Of a stretch of 53,438 nucleotides of DNA, positions 22,532 to 32,635 are shown piece by piece. The position numbers and the translations under genes are program-made. Within the stretch, counting starts at the first letter, position 1, and each line of letters opens with the position of its first letter. The DNA is from an uncultured Actinomycetes bacterium (GTDB lineage Bacteria; Actinomycetota; Thermoleophilia; Solirubrobacterales; 70-9). The DNA is taken from NCBI GenBank assembly GCA_946482365.1, contig CAMLQY010000013.1, positions 1 to 53,438 on the forward strand, in the 5' to 3' direction. Below the pieces are notes generated by a model, which was not told the DNA's origin, made no database searches, and was given only the letters and a program-made list of their open reading frames with translations.

Positions 22532-24010
22532 TCAAGAAGCAGGTGCCTCTACCGAGCGCTCGCGCAGCTCGGCGATGTCGGCTAGCTGGTCGTCGACCCA
22601 GTCGCCCGGATTCCTGGAGAAGACGAGCTCCTTGAGGTGCTGTGCACGGAGGCGGCGCTCCTCCGGGTCCATCGTCAGCGCCCGGTAGATCGCGTCGGCT
22701 TGCTCCTGGATGTCGAAGGGGTTGACCGAGAGCACGCAGTCGGCGAGCTCCTCGTGGGAACCGGTGTTCTCGGAGAGCATCAGCACCCCGTCGCGGGTGT
22801 TGACCGCGGGCGCCTCCTTGGCGACCAGGTTCATCCCGTCGAAGAGCGAGTTGACCATCAGCAGGTCGAAGTGCTTGTAGCGGGCGACCGCGTCGGGGAA
22901 GTTCTCGTAGATCTTGAGGTCGATCGGCATCCAGTCGGTGGTGCCGTGGCGGTGGTTGACGACCGCGACCAGGGCCTCGATTCGCTCCAGGTACTCGGCG
23001 TACTCGGGCACGTCCTGGCGGGAGGGCTGCAGGTGGGCGATGAAGGTCACCTGTTCGCGGAACTCGGGGTGCTGGCTGAGAAAGGTGTCGAAGGCGGTGA
23101 AGCCGCGCAGCACGTTCTTGGAGAGGTCGGCCCGGTCGACCCGGATGATCAGGTGCTTGCGGCGACGTTCCAGTACCTCGCGCTCGGCGGTGGCGACCTC
23201 TGACGACTCGGACACACGGCGCAACCGCTCGGCGTCGATCGAGAGTGGGTAGGCGCGGGCGGCGGTCTGACCGCCGGCATGGCGGACGAGCCCGAGGTCG
23301 TAGTCGACGTCGGCCTCGAGCAGTTCGTCACAGCAGCGCAGGAAGTTGATGCAGTAGTGGCCGGTGTGGAAGCCGATGATGTCGTTGGCGAGCATGCCGC
23401 GGAAGATCGCCTCGCGGATCCGGCCCGGCAGGATCCGCCAGCTGTCGGGCTGGGACCAGGGGATGTGGACGAAGTGGTGGAGAAAGGCGTCGGGGCGCTC
23501 GGCGCGGATCATCGCCGGTGCCGTGTAGAGGTGGTAGTCGTGCAGCATCACCAGCGGCCGTTCGCGACCCTCGATCTGGCCCAGCACGGCGGTCGCGATG
23601 TCCCGGTTGACCGCCTGGTAGCCGAAGTCCCAGGCGTCGAGCTCCTCCTGGCGGATGTCCGGCGCGTTGGAGAGGTCCCAGAGGTAATGCTGGATGAACC
23701 AGAGGATCGGGTTGGCGATCACGTTGTAGAAGCGGTCGTACGCCTCGGCGTCGCTGCCGACCAGCAGCACGCGGTAGTCGATGCCGTCGATAGAGAGCTC
23801 GACCGGGCCGCCGCGTTCCTCGGAAACGGCCACGTCCTCGTCGGTCATCGCGGAGGCAATCCAGAGCGCGTCGCGGTGGGAGACCAGGCCGGACAGCGCC
23901 GTGACCAGCCCGCCGCCGCCCCGGCGCACGGTGCGCTCCCCCTGCTCGTCGAGCTCGAACTGGGCCGGGCCCCGGTTGGAGACGATTATCAGCGGGTCGC
24001 TGTCGGCCAC
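22532..24010 (-). CDS. otsA: Trehalose-6-phosphate synthase (GT20)
   Basis: 492 residues. OtsA makes trehalose-6-phosphate from UDP- or GDP-glucose and glucose-6-phosphate. Motifs: 'IIVSNRGPAQFELDEQG' at the N-terminus, 'HDYHLYTAPAMIR' (the substrate-binding HDYHL), 'HFVHIPWSQPDSWRILP', 'NDIIGFHTGHYCINFLRCC', 'IIRVDRADLSKNVLRGF' and 'LLMVNSLFDGMNLVAKE', the donor-site motif. No OtsB phosphatase is visible here. The GTG start has a TAGGGT box 6 nt upstream. With treT beside it, the cell seems to have two routes to trehalose, an osmoprotectant and desiccation protectant. Confidence 0.95.
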   Translation of the reverse strand: MADSDPLIIVSNRGPAQFELDEQGERTVRRGGGGLVTALSGLVSHRDALWIASAMTDEDVAVSEERGGPVELSIDGIDYRVLLVGSDAEAYDRFYNVIANPILWFIQHYLWDLSNAPDIRQEELDAWDFGYQAVNRDIATAVLGQIEGRERPLVMLHDYHLYTAPAMIRAERPDAFLHHFVHIPWSQPDSWRILPGRIREAIFRGMLANDIIGFHTGHYCINFLRCCDELLEADVDYDLGLVRHAGGQTAARAYPLSIDAERLRRVSESSEVATAEREVLERRRKHLIIRVDRADLSKNVLRGFTAFDTFLSQHPEFREQVTFIAHLQPSRQDVPEYAEYLERIEALVAVVNHRHGTTDWMPIDLKIYENFPDAVARYKHFDLLMVNSLFDGMNLVAKEAPAVNTRDGVLMLSENTGSHEELADCVLSVNPFDIQEQADAIYRALTMDPEERRLRAQHLKELVFSRNPGDWVDDQLADIAELRERSVEAPAS

Positions 24011-24016
24011 AGTTTC

Positions 24017-24022
24017 ACCCTA
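24017..24022 (-). promoter_or_regulatory. Leaderless -10 box of otsA (TAGGGT)
   Basis: On the minus strand TAGGGT ends 6 nt before the otsA GTG, with no ribosome-binding site between. Confidence 0.45.
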
Positions 24023-24043
24023 CCCCGCGGCAAGGCCACTCAG

Positions 24044-24487
24044 TCAATGCGGCGCAAACTCTTGCGAGCCGTCGTCGGGCGGGGCGGGGCGTGATGTTGA
24101 GACTTCGGGCGGTATTGGCGCAGCCGGCAAAGGCTCGGCGGCGTTGACGGACGGGTCCTGTCGCGGGGTGGGGGTGTCCGGCTTGCGCTTCGCGCTGCTT
24201 CGGGCAGAGTGATGATGCACACCCTGTTTCGAAGACCCGCCCTCAGCAGCCTTCGCGCGGCGCCGGACACCCCCACCCCGCGCCACCCGCCCGAGATGCG
24301 GTCGAGCCTGGTTGGGCTCCGGAAGCATCGGCGCTGTCTTCGCCACACCCGACAGGCCGACGTCCGGGGGGAGCTTGGGTGGGTCGGAAGGCCTCAATAG
24401 CTCGGGACCGACTCGAATGACCACAAGCAGGAGAGCAAAAGCAAGCACGCCTGCCCCGGCCTGCGACCAGCGGATCCGAAGCTTCAT
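24044..24487 (-). CDS. Hypothetical single-pass membrane protein, low complexity
   Basis: 147 residues. One N-terminal membrane helix (AGAGVLAFALLLVVIRVG) after a basic start (MKLRIRW) is followed by a long Pro/Ala/Arg/Ser-rich stretch with no apparent fold. It contains both arms of inverted repeat D, which encode 'RGGGVRRRAK' and 'KPDTPTPRQ'. Either a real anchored linker protein that has absorbed a repeat, or a fortuitous frame; the good N-terminus favours the first. It diverges from rpsF and ends 33 bp upstream of the otsA start. Confidence 0.45.
   Translation of the reverse strand: MKLRIRWSQAGAGVLAFALLLVVIRVGPELLRPSDPPKLPPDVGLSGVAKTAPMLPEPNQARPHLGRVARGGGVRRRAKAAEGGSSKQGVHHHSARSSAKRKPDTPTPRQDPSVNAAEPLPAAPIPPEVSTSRPAPPDDGSQEFAPH
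24162..24282. repeat. Inverted repeat D
   Basis: Perfect 21-nt arms, CGCGGGGTGGGGGTGTCCGG(C) at 24162-24182 and its complement at 24262-24282, 79 nt apart. It sits inside the doubtful membrane-protein frame. Confidence 0.8.
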
Positions 24488-24535
24488 GGCTTCCTAAGGC
24501 TGGAACCGGTGGGGTTCTCCCCCTGGGACGTCGAT

Positions 24536-24651
24536 GGTGCGGGTCGGGTGCCCCTCCCCGCGGCTTGTACTTTTCCGCCCTCGATCCCTCCTGGCTAGGA
24601 CCCTGCCTGCATGCGGAAAAGTTGAGCGGGGTGGGGCACCCGACCCGCACC
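24536..24651. repeat. Inverted repeat E with nested inner arms
   Basis: Outer arms 24536-24561 and 24626-24651 (26 nt, one mismatch; begins GGTGCGGGTCGGGTGCCCC). Inner arms ACTTTTCCGC (24569-24578) and GCGGAAAAGT (24613-24622). It lies in the divergent gap ahead of rpsF, so it is not an ordinary terminator. It shares GGGTGCCCCTCCCC with repeat C. Confidence 0.85.
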
Positions 24652-24671
24652 CCCGCCCGCAGCCACCCCGC

Positions 24672-24677
24672 TATAGT
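24672..24677 (+). promoter_or_regulatory. -10 box (TATAGT) of the rpsF operon
   Basis: TATAGT ends 11 nt before the TTG start of rpsF. The transcript would have a leader of only a few bases. It stands out in the GC-rich surroundings. Confidence 0.5.
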
Positions 24678-24688
24678 CCCTCGCCGTT

Positions 24689-25156
24689 TTGGCTTCCCCA
24701 CGCGAATACGAGTTGGTCCTGATGCTCGACCCCGGGCAGGACGAGCCTGCGCGCGAGGCGCTGGCCCAGGACGCCCGTGGGCGAATCGAGGCCGCGGGGA
24801 CGCTCAAGCACGAGAACAAGTGGGGCCTGCGCAAGATGGCCTACGAGATCGAGCAGCGCAACGAGGCCGACTATCGCTGGTTCCGCTTCGAGGGGCCGTC
24901 GGAGCTGCTCGACGACCTCAACCACAACCTGAAGATCGCCGACGGCGTGCTGCGCTTCCGCATCTTCAAAGTAGACGCCAGCTCCCCCGTGATGGTGCCG
25001 CCCGCCGTCGGCGCACCCGGCCCAGGAGCGTCGCGGGACCGGGGTGCCCCGAGCGGCCCACGGGGTGACGAGGACACCGCTCCCGACTCGCCCGCCGACG
25101 ACGAGATCGAGGTCGCCGCCGCGGCTTCCGACGAGCCCGCAGCGCCCGCCGAGTAA
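24689..25156 (+). CDS. rpsF: Ribosomal protein S6 with acidic C-terminal extension
   Basis: 155 residues. The first ~95 are S6: 'YELVLMLDPGQDEPAREAL', 'NKWGLRKMAYEIEQRNEADY' and 'LKIADGVLRFRIFKVD'. S6 sits on the 30S platform with S18. The usual length is about 95-100; here some 55 residues follow, rich in Gly/Pro and then Asp/Glu/Ala (DDEIEVAAAASDEPAAPAE). TTG start, consistent with the family N-terminus; no ATG is available. It begins the conserved rpsF-ssb-rpsR-rplI order. Confidence 0.95.
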   Translation: MASPREYELVLMLDPGQDEPAREALAQDARGRIEAAGTLKHENKWGLRKMAYEIEQRNEADYRWFRFEGPSELLDDLNHNLKIADGVLRFRIFKVDASSPVMVPPAVGAPGPGASRDRGAPSGPRGDEDTAPDSPADDEIEVAAAASDEPAAPAE

Positions 25157-25304
25157 ACCGTCGCGGACCGCAAATACGCCCATACGGCGTGAAATCGGCC
25201 CATCGGCCTCGATTTGTGCGGAGATTGCGGGGCCAGGGGGGAGAGACGCGCCGCCTGCGCTCTTAGACTGGAGTTCAGGCAAGCGATTAGAGGAGTTGAG
25301 AGCC

Positions 25305-25766
25305 GTGGCGGCTTCGAACATCAACGTGGTGGTCATAACCGGGAACTTGACCAAGGACCCCGAGCTGCGCAGCACCGGTGGCGGGACTCCGGTCTGCGAG
25401 CTGCGGGTGGCGGTGAACAGCAGCCGCAAGAACGGGCAGACCGGCCAGTGGGAGGACAAGGCGAACTACTTCGACGTGGTCGTCTGGGGAGCGCAGGGCG
25501 AGAACTGCGCCAACTACCTCTCCAAGGGCCGCCCGGTTGCGGTCGAGGGCCGGCTCGACTGGAGCGAGTGGGAGGCCAAAGACGGCAGCGGCAAACGGCA
25601 GAAGGTCCAGATCGTCGCCAAATCGGTCCAGTTCCTCGGTTCGCGCGACGGAGCTGGGGGCGGCAACGGCAGCTTCACCCCGAGCAGCGACGTGCCGGCC
25701 GACTCCTCCGACTTCGCCGGCGCGCCTGCCGGAGGAGGCGGCGGAGACGACGACATCCCGTTCTGA
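25305..25766 (+). CDS. ssb: Single-stranded DNA-binding protein
   Basis: 153 residues. An OB fold opens with 'NVVVITGNLTKDPELRSTGG', and 'WEDKANYFDVVVWG' and 'YLSKGRPVAVEGRLDWSEWE' are typical SSB strands. A Gly/Ser-rich linker ends in the acidic tip 'DDDIPF', which docks partner proteins such as PriA and RecG. GTG start at 25305, chosen for the AGGAG 10 nt upstream; the TTG at 25296 is less likely. The 148-bp gap after rpsF is longer than usual in this cluster and could hold its own promoter. Confidence 0.95.
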   Translation: MAASNINVVVITGNLTKDPELRSTGGGTPVCELRVAVNSSRKNGQTGQWEDKANYFDVVVWGAQGENCANYLSKGRPVAVEGRLDWSEWEAKDGSGKRQKVQIVAKSVQFLGSRDGAGGGNGSFTPSSDVPADSSDFAGAPAGGGGGDDDIPF

Positions 25767-25770
25767 CGGC

Positions 25771-25855
25771 CTCTCGCTACGCCAGGCTACGTCCTCGGTC
25801 GCTCGCGTGCGGACGCACGCCACGCTCCCTGTGTCCTCGCCTGGCGTAGCGAGAG
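25771..25855. repeat. Inverted repeat F between ssb and rpsR
   Basis: Perfect 17-nt arms CTCTCGCTACGCCAGGC (25771-25787) and complement (25839-25855), with an inner hairpin GCGTGC-GGAC-GCACGC. It lies between two co-directional ribosomal-cluster genes, 5 nt after the ssb stop. It may attenuate readthrough or process the mRNA. Confidence 0.8.
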
Positions 25856-25896
25856 CCTCGTCAGCATCGCCCGGTCTGTAGGATCACCGACCGTAT

Positions 25897-26160
25897 ATGG
25901 CCAGGATGGACTCAGGAGCAGCACCGCCCCGCCGGGGAAGGCGAGCGCCGGACCGCGCACGTCCCCGCAAGTACACACGGATCAACTCCGAGGCGGTCGA
26001 CTACAAGGACCTCAACCTCCTGCGCCGCTTCCTCTCCGACAAGGGGAAGACGCGGGGGCGGCGGGTTACCGGCCTCTCGCGCAAGCACCAGCGACAGCTC
26101 TCCGTGGCAGTGAAGCGGGCACGCGAGATCGCGCTCCTGCCCTACGTCGGAGAGCGCTGA
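25897..26160 (+). CDS. rpsR: Ribosomal protein S18
   Basis: 87 residues. S18 core: '[17 protein letters not shown]', '[20 protein letters not shown]' and 'ALLPYVGER'. There is no cysteine, so it is the zinc-free (C-minus) form. The N-terminal ~25 residues are an Arg/Pro-rich extension. A TAGGAT box lies 12 nt upstream of ATG 25897, so it may have its own promoter downstream of repeat F; ATG 25906 is an alternative start. The stop overlaps the rplI start (TGATG). Confidence 0.95.
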   Translation: MARMDSGAAPPRRGRRAPDRARPRKYTRINSEAVDYKDLNLLRRFLSDKGKTRGRRVTGLSRKHQRQLSVAVKRAREIALLPYVGER

Positions 26161-26612
26161 TGACCCAGGCCATCCTGCTCGAGGACGTCGACGACCTCGG
26201 CCACCGCGGCGACCCGGTGGACGTCTCCCCCGGCTACCTGCGCAACTACCTGATCCCGCGCAAGCTGGCCGCGCCGGCTACCCCGGGTGCGCTGGAGCAG
26301 GCCCAGCGGCGGCGGGTCGAGACTGAAAAAGCTGAAAAGGCGCGCGCCGAGCGCGAAGAGCAGGCGGCTTCCCTGCTCTCCAAGACCGTGCTCACGATCC
26401 ACCAACGGGCGGGCGAGGACGGCAAGCTCTTCGGCTCGGTCGGGGCCAAGGAGATCGTCGAGGCCATCCGTGACGCACGCGACCTGCGCATCGACCGCCG
26501 CAACGTCCGCCTCGAGCAGCCGATCCGCGAGATCGGCACCCACATGGTCGAGATCGAGGTCGCCGACGGCGCGATCGCGACGGTGAAGACGATCGTCACC
26601 GAGGAGCGGTAA
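26160..26612 (+). CDS. rplI: Ribosomal protein L9
   Basis: 150 residues, full length. The N-terminal RNA-binding domain has 'LLEDVDDLGHRGDPVDVSPG' and 'YLRNYLIPRKLA', followed by the long connecting helix (ALEQAQRRRVETEKAEKARA) and C-terminal domain ('GKLFGSVGAKEIVEAIRDA'). L9 binds 23S rRNA at the base of the L1 stalk. ATG overlaps the rpsR stop by one base, so it is translationally coupled. Confidence 0.96.
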   Translation: MTQAILLEDVDDLGHRGDPVDVSPGYLRNYLIPRKLAAPATPGALEQAQRRRVETEKAEKARAEREEQAASLLSKTVLTIHQRAGEDGKLFGSVGAKEIVEAIRDARDLRIDRRNVRLEQPIREIGTHMVEIEVADGAIATVKTIVTEER

Positions 26613-26636
26613 CCGGTCCCGCACCCCGGGGGCGGC

Positions 26637-26642
26637 TAACCT
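26637..26642 (+). promoter_or_regulatory. Leaderless -10 box (TAACCT)
   Basis: TAACCT ends 6 nt before the ATG at 26649; there is no Shine-Dalgarno. Confidence 0.45.
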
Positions 26643-26648
26643 GCGGCC

Positions 26649-27368
26649 ATGGGGTCGCGGAGGCTGCCAACTCGCCTGACGCGCCGCGCCAAGGCGAGGG
26701 CCCGCTTCGGCTGGGCCCGCTCCGAGCGCGCCACCGTGGCGCTGGCCACCGTGGCGCTGGCAGGCGTCGGCGCGGTGCTCGCCGGCCAATACGGCCGCAT
26801 GCTGCAGCGACGCGCTCATCAGAGCGATGGCGACGGCCTGGTCGAAGCGGCGCCGGTCGCCGCCCGCGACACGGTCGGGGTCGCAGTCAGCGGCTACGCT
26901 GACGCTCCCCGCAGCGAAACGGTCCTCTTCAACCTCCTGGCCGGCTTCCTTGGCTCCTTTGCGCTGGTGCGGCTCTCCACCTGGGGCATCCGCGACGAAT
27001 GGTGGCCGTTCCGCAACGTCAGCCTCGGAGGCCGCCACATCCACCATTTCGTTCCCGGCATCGTGATCGGGTTCGCCTCCGGGACGACGGCGCTCCTGAC
27101 CGACGACGAGACCCTGGAAGAGCGCCTCGCGGTCACGACGGGAGTCGGCATGGGACTCACCTTCGACGAGGCCGCTCTGCTGCTCGACCTGCGTGACGTC
27201 TACTGGACGCGCCAGGGCCTGCTCAGCGTCCAGCTCAGCCTCGGCGCAACCGCGATCCTCAGCATCGCGATCCTCACGCAGCGCATCCTGCGGCGGGGCG
27301 AGCGCCACCAGGAGGCGGAGGGGCTGATACCGCCGGCTTCGGCCGACCGGATCGATCCGCGGGACTGA
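26649..27368 (+). CDS. Integral membrane protein with 'GRHIHHFVPGI' motif
   Basis: 239 residues. Membrane segments near 30-48, 97-115, 133-152, 162-180 and 197-214. The loop 'GGRHIHHFVPGIVIGFASG' carries three histidines, and 'GMGLTFDEAALLLDLRDVYW' adds acidic residues, hinting at a metal site facing the membrane. I have seen this kind of protein as a conserved hypothetical in actinobacteria, without a known role. A monocistronic gene: own promoter box upstream and a strong terminator 12 bp after the stop. Confidence 0.78.
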   Translation: MGSRRLPTRLTRRAKARARFGWARSERATVALATVALAGVGAVLAGQYGRMLQRRAHQSDGDGLVEAAPVAARDTVGVAVSGYADAPRSETVLFNLLAGFLGSFALVRLSTWGIRDEWWPFRNVSLGGRHIHHFVPGIVIGFASGTTALLTDDETLEERLAVTTGVGMGLTFDEAALLLDLRDVYWTRQGLLSVQLSLGATAILSIAILTQRILRRGERHQEAEGLIPPASADRIDPRD

Positions 27369-27380
27369 CCACGGGAAAGA

Positions 27381-27408
27381 GAAAGGGCGGCCGGCCGGCC
27401 GCCCTTTC
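27381..27408. terminator. Bidirectional intrinsic terminator
   Basis: A perfect 28-nt palindrome (GAAAGGGCGGCCGG and its complement), flanked by purine-rich sequence on the left and TTTCCCC on the right. It lies between the convergent membrane-protein gene (ends 27368) and secreted-family copy 2 (ends 27442). Confidence 0.88.
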
Positions 27409-27441
27409 TTTCCCCTATTCGTCCTGAGTCGAAAGCGTTCG

Positions 27442-28218
27442 CTAGCCCTTCGGGGTGCAGGAGCGGACCACGCTGCCGGTCAGCCGGGTGCCGTCGCTGA
27501 AGACGCCGGTCCCTTTTGCATTGAGGTGGCCGTCAGGGCACTTGGCGAGCAGGTAGCTCTGTTTCTTGCCCTTGTAGGTGAATTTGCGGTCGATGTTGAG
27601 TTCGAAGAACACCGGCGAGCCCGCGCCGCCGGCGATCACGGGGATCTTGCCTACGGATTTCGTGCCGTAGCGACCGTTCTTGACTTTCGAGACCTTGACC
27701 GTGGTGACGACCGCTGCCGGCACCGGAACCGTGAGGAAGGCGTGGATGTAGACAGTCGTCACGCCGCCTTTGACGCCGCCGTTGAAGGCGAGCAACTTAC
27801 TGTGGGCGATGATCGGCGCCTGTTCGGCGAATTCGATCTCGACGTCGGTTTTGCCTTCGCCGACGATCGCGTTGGGGCACGCTTTTTCGGCGTTCTTGGT
27901 GTCCTGCGAGTTGAGCTTGGCCGCGCTGCAAGCCGGCAGGCCCTTGGCGTTGATCGCGCCGTTCTTGTCGGTTTCGACGATGAATTCCCTCAGGGCCGGC
28001 GGGTGGCTGCCGTCAGTGGTCTCGACTTTGCCGCTGACGTTGAGCTTGATCCCGGCCATTTTGCTCTTGGGCAGCTTCTTGGGGCTGAAGCCGCCGTTGA
28101 TGGTGATCTTCAGGTTCCCCTGCTGGACGACGACGGGTTTCTCTGCCGTCGCGATGCCCGCCAGCGCGACGGCGAGGGCCGCTCCCACGGCGAGTGTCCA
28201 AATCAAGCGCTTGCGCAT
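27442..28218 (-). CDS. Secreted protein, 'GFxPxxLP / SYvxaxC' family, copy 2
   Basis: 258 residues. ATG 28218 has AAGGAGAGG upstream and gives a signal peptide (MRKRLIWTLAVGAALAVALAGIATA). The mature part shows the family landmarks: 'INGGFSPKKLPKSK', 'GLPACSAAKL', 'CPNAIVGEGKTDV', 'KLLAFNGGVKGG', 'IPVIAGGAGSPVFFELNIDR', 'FTYKGKKQSYLLAKC', 'FSDGTRL' and a C-terminal cysteine. Rich in Lys and beta-branched residues, so probably an extracellular beta protein. Catalytic residues cannot be picked out. A TetR gene lies 145 bp upstream on the same strand and could control it. Confidence 0.75.
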   Translation of the reverse strand: MRKRLIWTLAVGAALAVALAGIATAEKPVVVQQGNLKITINGGFSPKKLPKSKMAGIKLNVSGKVETTDGSHPPALREFIVETDKNGAINAKGLPACSAAKLNSQDTKNAEKACPNAIVGEGKTDVEIEFAEQAPIIAHSKLLAFNGGVKGGVTTVYIHAFLTVPVPAAVVTTVKVSKVKNGRYGTKSVGKIPVIAGGAGSPVFFELNIDRKFTYKGKKQSYLLAKCPDGHLNAKGTGVFSDGTRLTGSVVRSCTPKG

Positions 28219-28362
28219 TCGTCTACCTCTCCTTTGCGGCCTGGCTGCTTCAGCCTCGGCCATAGAAAGCCTGGTCTATCCCTCCAGCAGCCCAAATTAC
28301 CAACATCCCAAAGTAGATAAACCCCGGCATTCACAGAAAAGAGCGTCTTAACACAGAGGTTT

Positions 28363-29052
28363 TCAATCTTCGATCATCGAGAGGCGCGTGCGCTCGCGCT
28401 CCTCCGCCGCTCCTTCCGGGCCCAGGAACGGCAGCGTGATCCAGAACATCAGGTCCGGCAAGCGGCTTGGGAGGCGGGAAACGGCGCCGTGGAGGATCTC
28501 GCTGTAGAGCAGCTCGTTGATGCCCCCGGCAAGCGAGAGCGACGTGATCCCGGGAAGCTCGACCGAGGTCTCGGCACGGCCGGCATCGAGAAAACCGGTG
28601 AACTGGCGCAGCGCCGCGTCGCGGCGAGCCAGGGCCTTTGGGCCCGCCGCAAGCACCTCGACGATCGCGAAGCGCGCCTCGTCGGGGTGCTCGGCGAGGT
28701 CTTTCAGCAGCTCGCCGAGGCCGGCGGCGACGCGCTCGGCCCAGGGGGCGCCGGGCCTGGATTCGAATCCCTTCGCGGTGTCGCCGAGCAGATTGGCAAG
28801 CAGGACGTCATAGGCAGCCAGGAAGCAGTCCTCCTTGCTGGCGAAGAGCTCGTAGAACGTCTTCCTCGAGACCCCGGCCACGCCGATCACGTCGACCACC
28901 CGCGTCTCGGGGTAGCCCCGCTCCGAGACGACCTCGATCATCGCCTGCAGGATTCGGTTGCGCTGGGATTCCGTCACGGCCTCCCGCGGCAACCCGTGCC
29001 GCCCCCTCGGCAGGCGCTCGCTCAACCTAGCTGTGCGTCTACCGGAGGCCAC
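28363..29052 (-). CDS. TetR-family transcriptional regulator
   Basis: 229 residues. The N-terminal DNA-binding domain is typical: 'RILQAMIEVVSERGYPETRV', then 'VAGVSRKTFYELFASKEDCF' as the helix-turn-helix. The C-terminal ligand domain (about 95-229) is of the kind seen in actinobacterial TetR proteins with 'AVLRQFTGFLDAGR'-like helices. The ligand is unknown. GTG start at 29052, giving an Arg-rich N-terminal tail. It sits between the secreted protein copy 2 (same strand) and divergent lipoprotein genes; either could be the target. Confidence 0.9.
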   Translation of the reverse strand: MASGRRTARLSERLPRGRHGLPREAVTESQRNRILQAMIEVVSERGYPETRVVDVIGVAGVSRKTFYELFASKEDCFLAAYDVLLANLLGDTAKGFESRPGAPWAERVAAGLGELLKDLAEHPDEARFAIVEVLAAGPKALARRDAALRQFTGFLDAGRAETSVELPGITSLSLAGGINELLYSEILHGAVSRLPSRLPDLMFWITLPFLGPEGAAEERERTRLSMIED

Positions 29053-29157
29053 CCCGAAACTGTAGAACAGAAGAGGTCCGATCGCGACTTTCTGTACTCG
29101 CGCGTCTACTCTGCGATTCGCTTGCAGAGGGCAGTCCAGTCAATACAATCGCTGCCG

Positions 29158-29862
29158 GTGACCAGGGAGGGGATACGCCACATCGCAGCGCTTTGCGCCG
29201 GAGTCTTCGTGGCGGCCGCCCTCGTGGCATTCGTGGGATGCGGAGATTCCGATTCCGGCTCGACCACGGCAGCCTCACCGACGAAGGAAGCGAAGCCAGG
29301 CCCGGGCGAGGAGAGCGAGTCGCGCTCGCAGGCTTCGCAAGACGGTGGATCGCAGCCGCAACGGCAGGGCGACGAGTCGAGCAGTTCGCCGTCGAGCGTC
29401 GACGCTGCTCCCCTGAAGGTCTCGGGTGGCGGCTCGGGCCAGTACCGCACCGTGGGTGGCGACAACAGCATCCAGAACTATGGCGAGGAGAGCGACGAGG
29501 CGGAGCTGGAGGAAGCCGCCAAAGCACTGCACGCCTATCTGGTCGCACGCGCTGACGAAGACTGGGAAGCCGCCTGCGCCAACCTTGCGAGGACCGTCAC
29601 CGACCAGCTCGACGCGCTCGCGTCTCAATCCGAAAACCTCGAGGGCGAGGACTGCGCCGGGATCCTCGAAACGCTGACGCCACCTCTGCCCGTGGCGGCG
29701 CGGCGCGAATCCACAGCCGTCGACGCGGGCAGCCTGCGCCTCGGAGACGAACGGGCCTTCCTCATCTACCGCGGCGCAAAAGGCACCGGGTACGCGATCT
29801 TGATGGTGGAGGAAGACGGCGCCTGGAAGGTCGGCGCGCTCACGGGCACACCGATCTCCTGA
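29158..29862 (+). CDS. Lipoprotein with NTF2-like C-terminal domain, paralogue 1
   Basis: 234 residues. GTG 29158 gives a signal peptide with a lipobox-like end (ALVAFVGC, Cys about 28). A Ser/Gln/Gly/Glu-rich linker spans about 30-95. The C-terminal ~140 residues ('AAKALHAYLVARADEDWEAA', 'DCAGILETL', 'GDERAFLIYRG', 'ILMVEEDGAWKVGAL') look like an NTF2-like/DUF4878 alpha+beta domain. The next gene encodes the same domain with a shorter linker, so this is a tandem duplication. It faces away from the TetR gene across 105 bp. Confidence 0.7.
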   Translation: MTREGIRHIAALCAGVFVAAALVAFVGCGDSDSGSTTAASPTKEAKPGPGEESESRSQASQDGGSQPQRQGDESSSSPSSVDAAPLKVSGGGSGQYRTVGGDNSIQNYGEESDEAELEEAAKALHAYLVARADEDWEAACANLARTVTDQLDALASQSENLEGEDCAGILETLTPPLPVAARRESTAVDAGSLRLGDERAFLIYRGAKGTGYAILMVEEDGAWKVGALTGTPIS

Positions 29863-29913
29863 GACCGCCGAGACCTGCCTTGCCGGCGGACATCCCAATG
29901 GCGTATTAGTCGA

Positions 29914-29919
29914 TACTAT
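29914..29919 (+). promoter_or_regulatory. Leaderless -10 box (TACTAT)
   Basis: TACTAT ends 7 nt before ATG 29927, in an AT-rich patch (GCGTATTAGTCGATACTATTTTT). Confidence 0.5.
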
Positions 29920-29926
29920 TTTTCCG

Positions 29927-32634
<2,708 letters not shown>

Positions 32635-32635
<1 letters not shown>

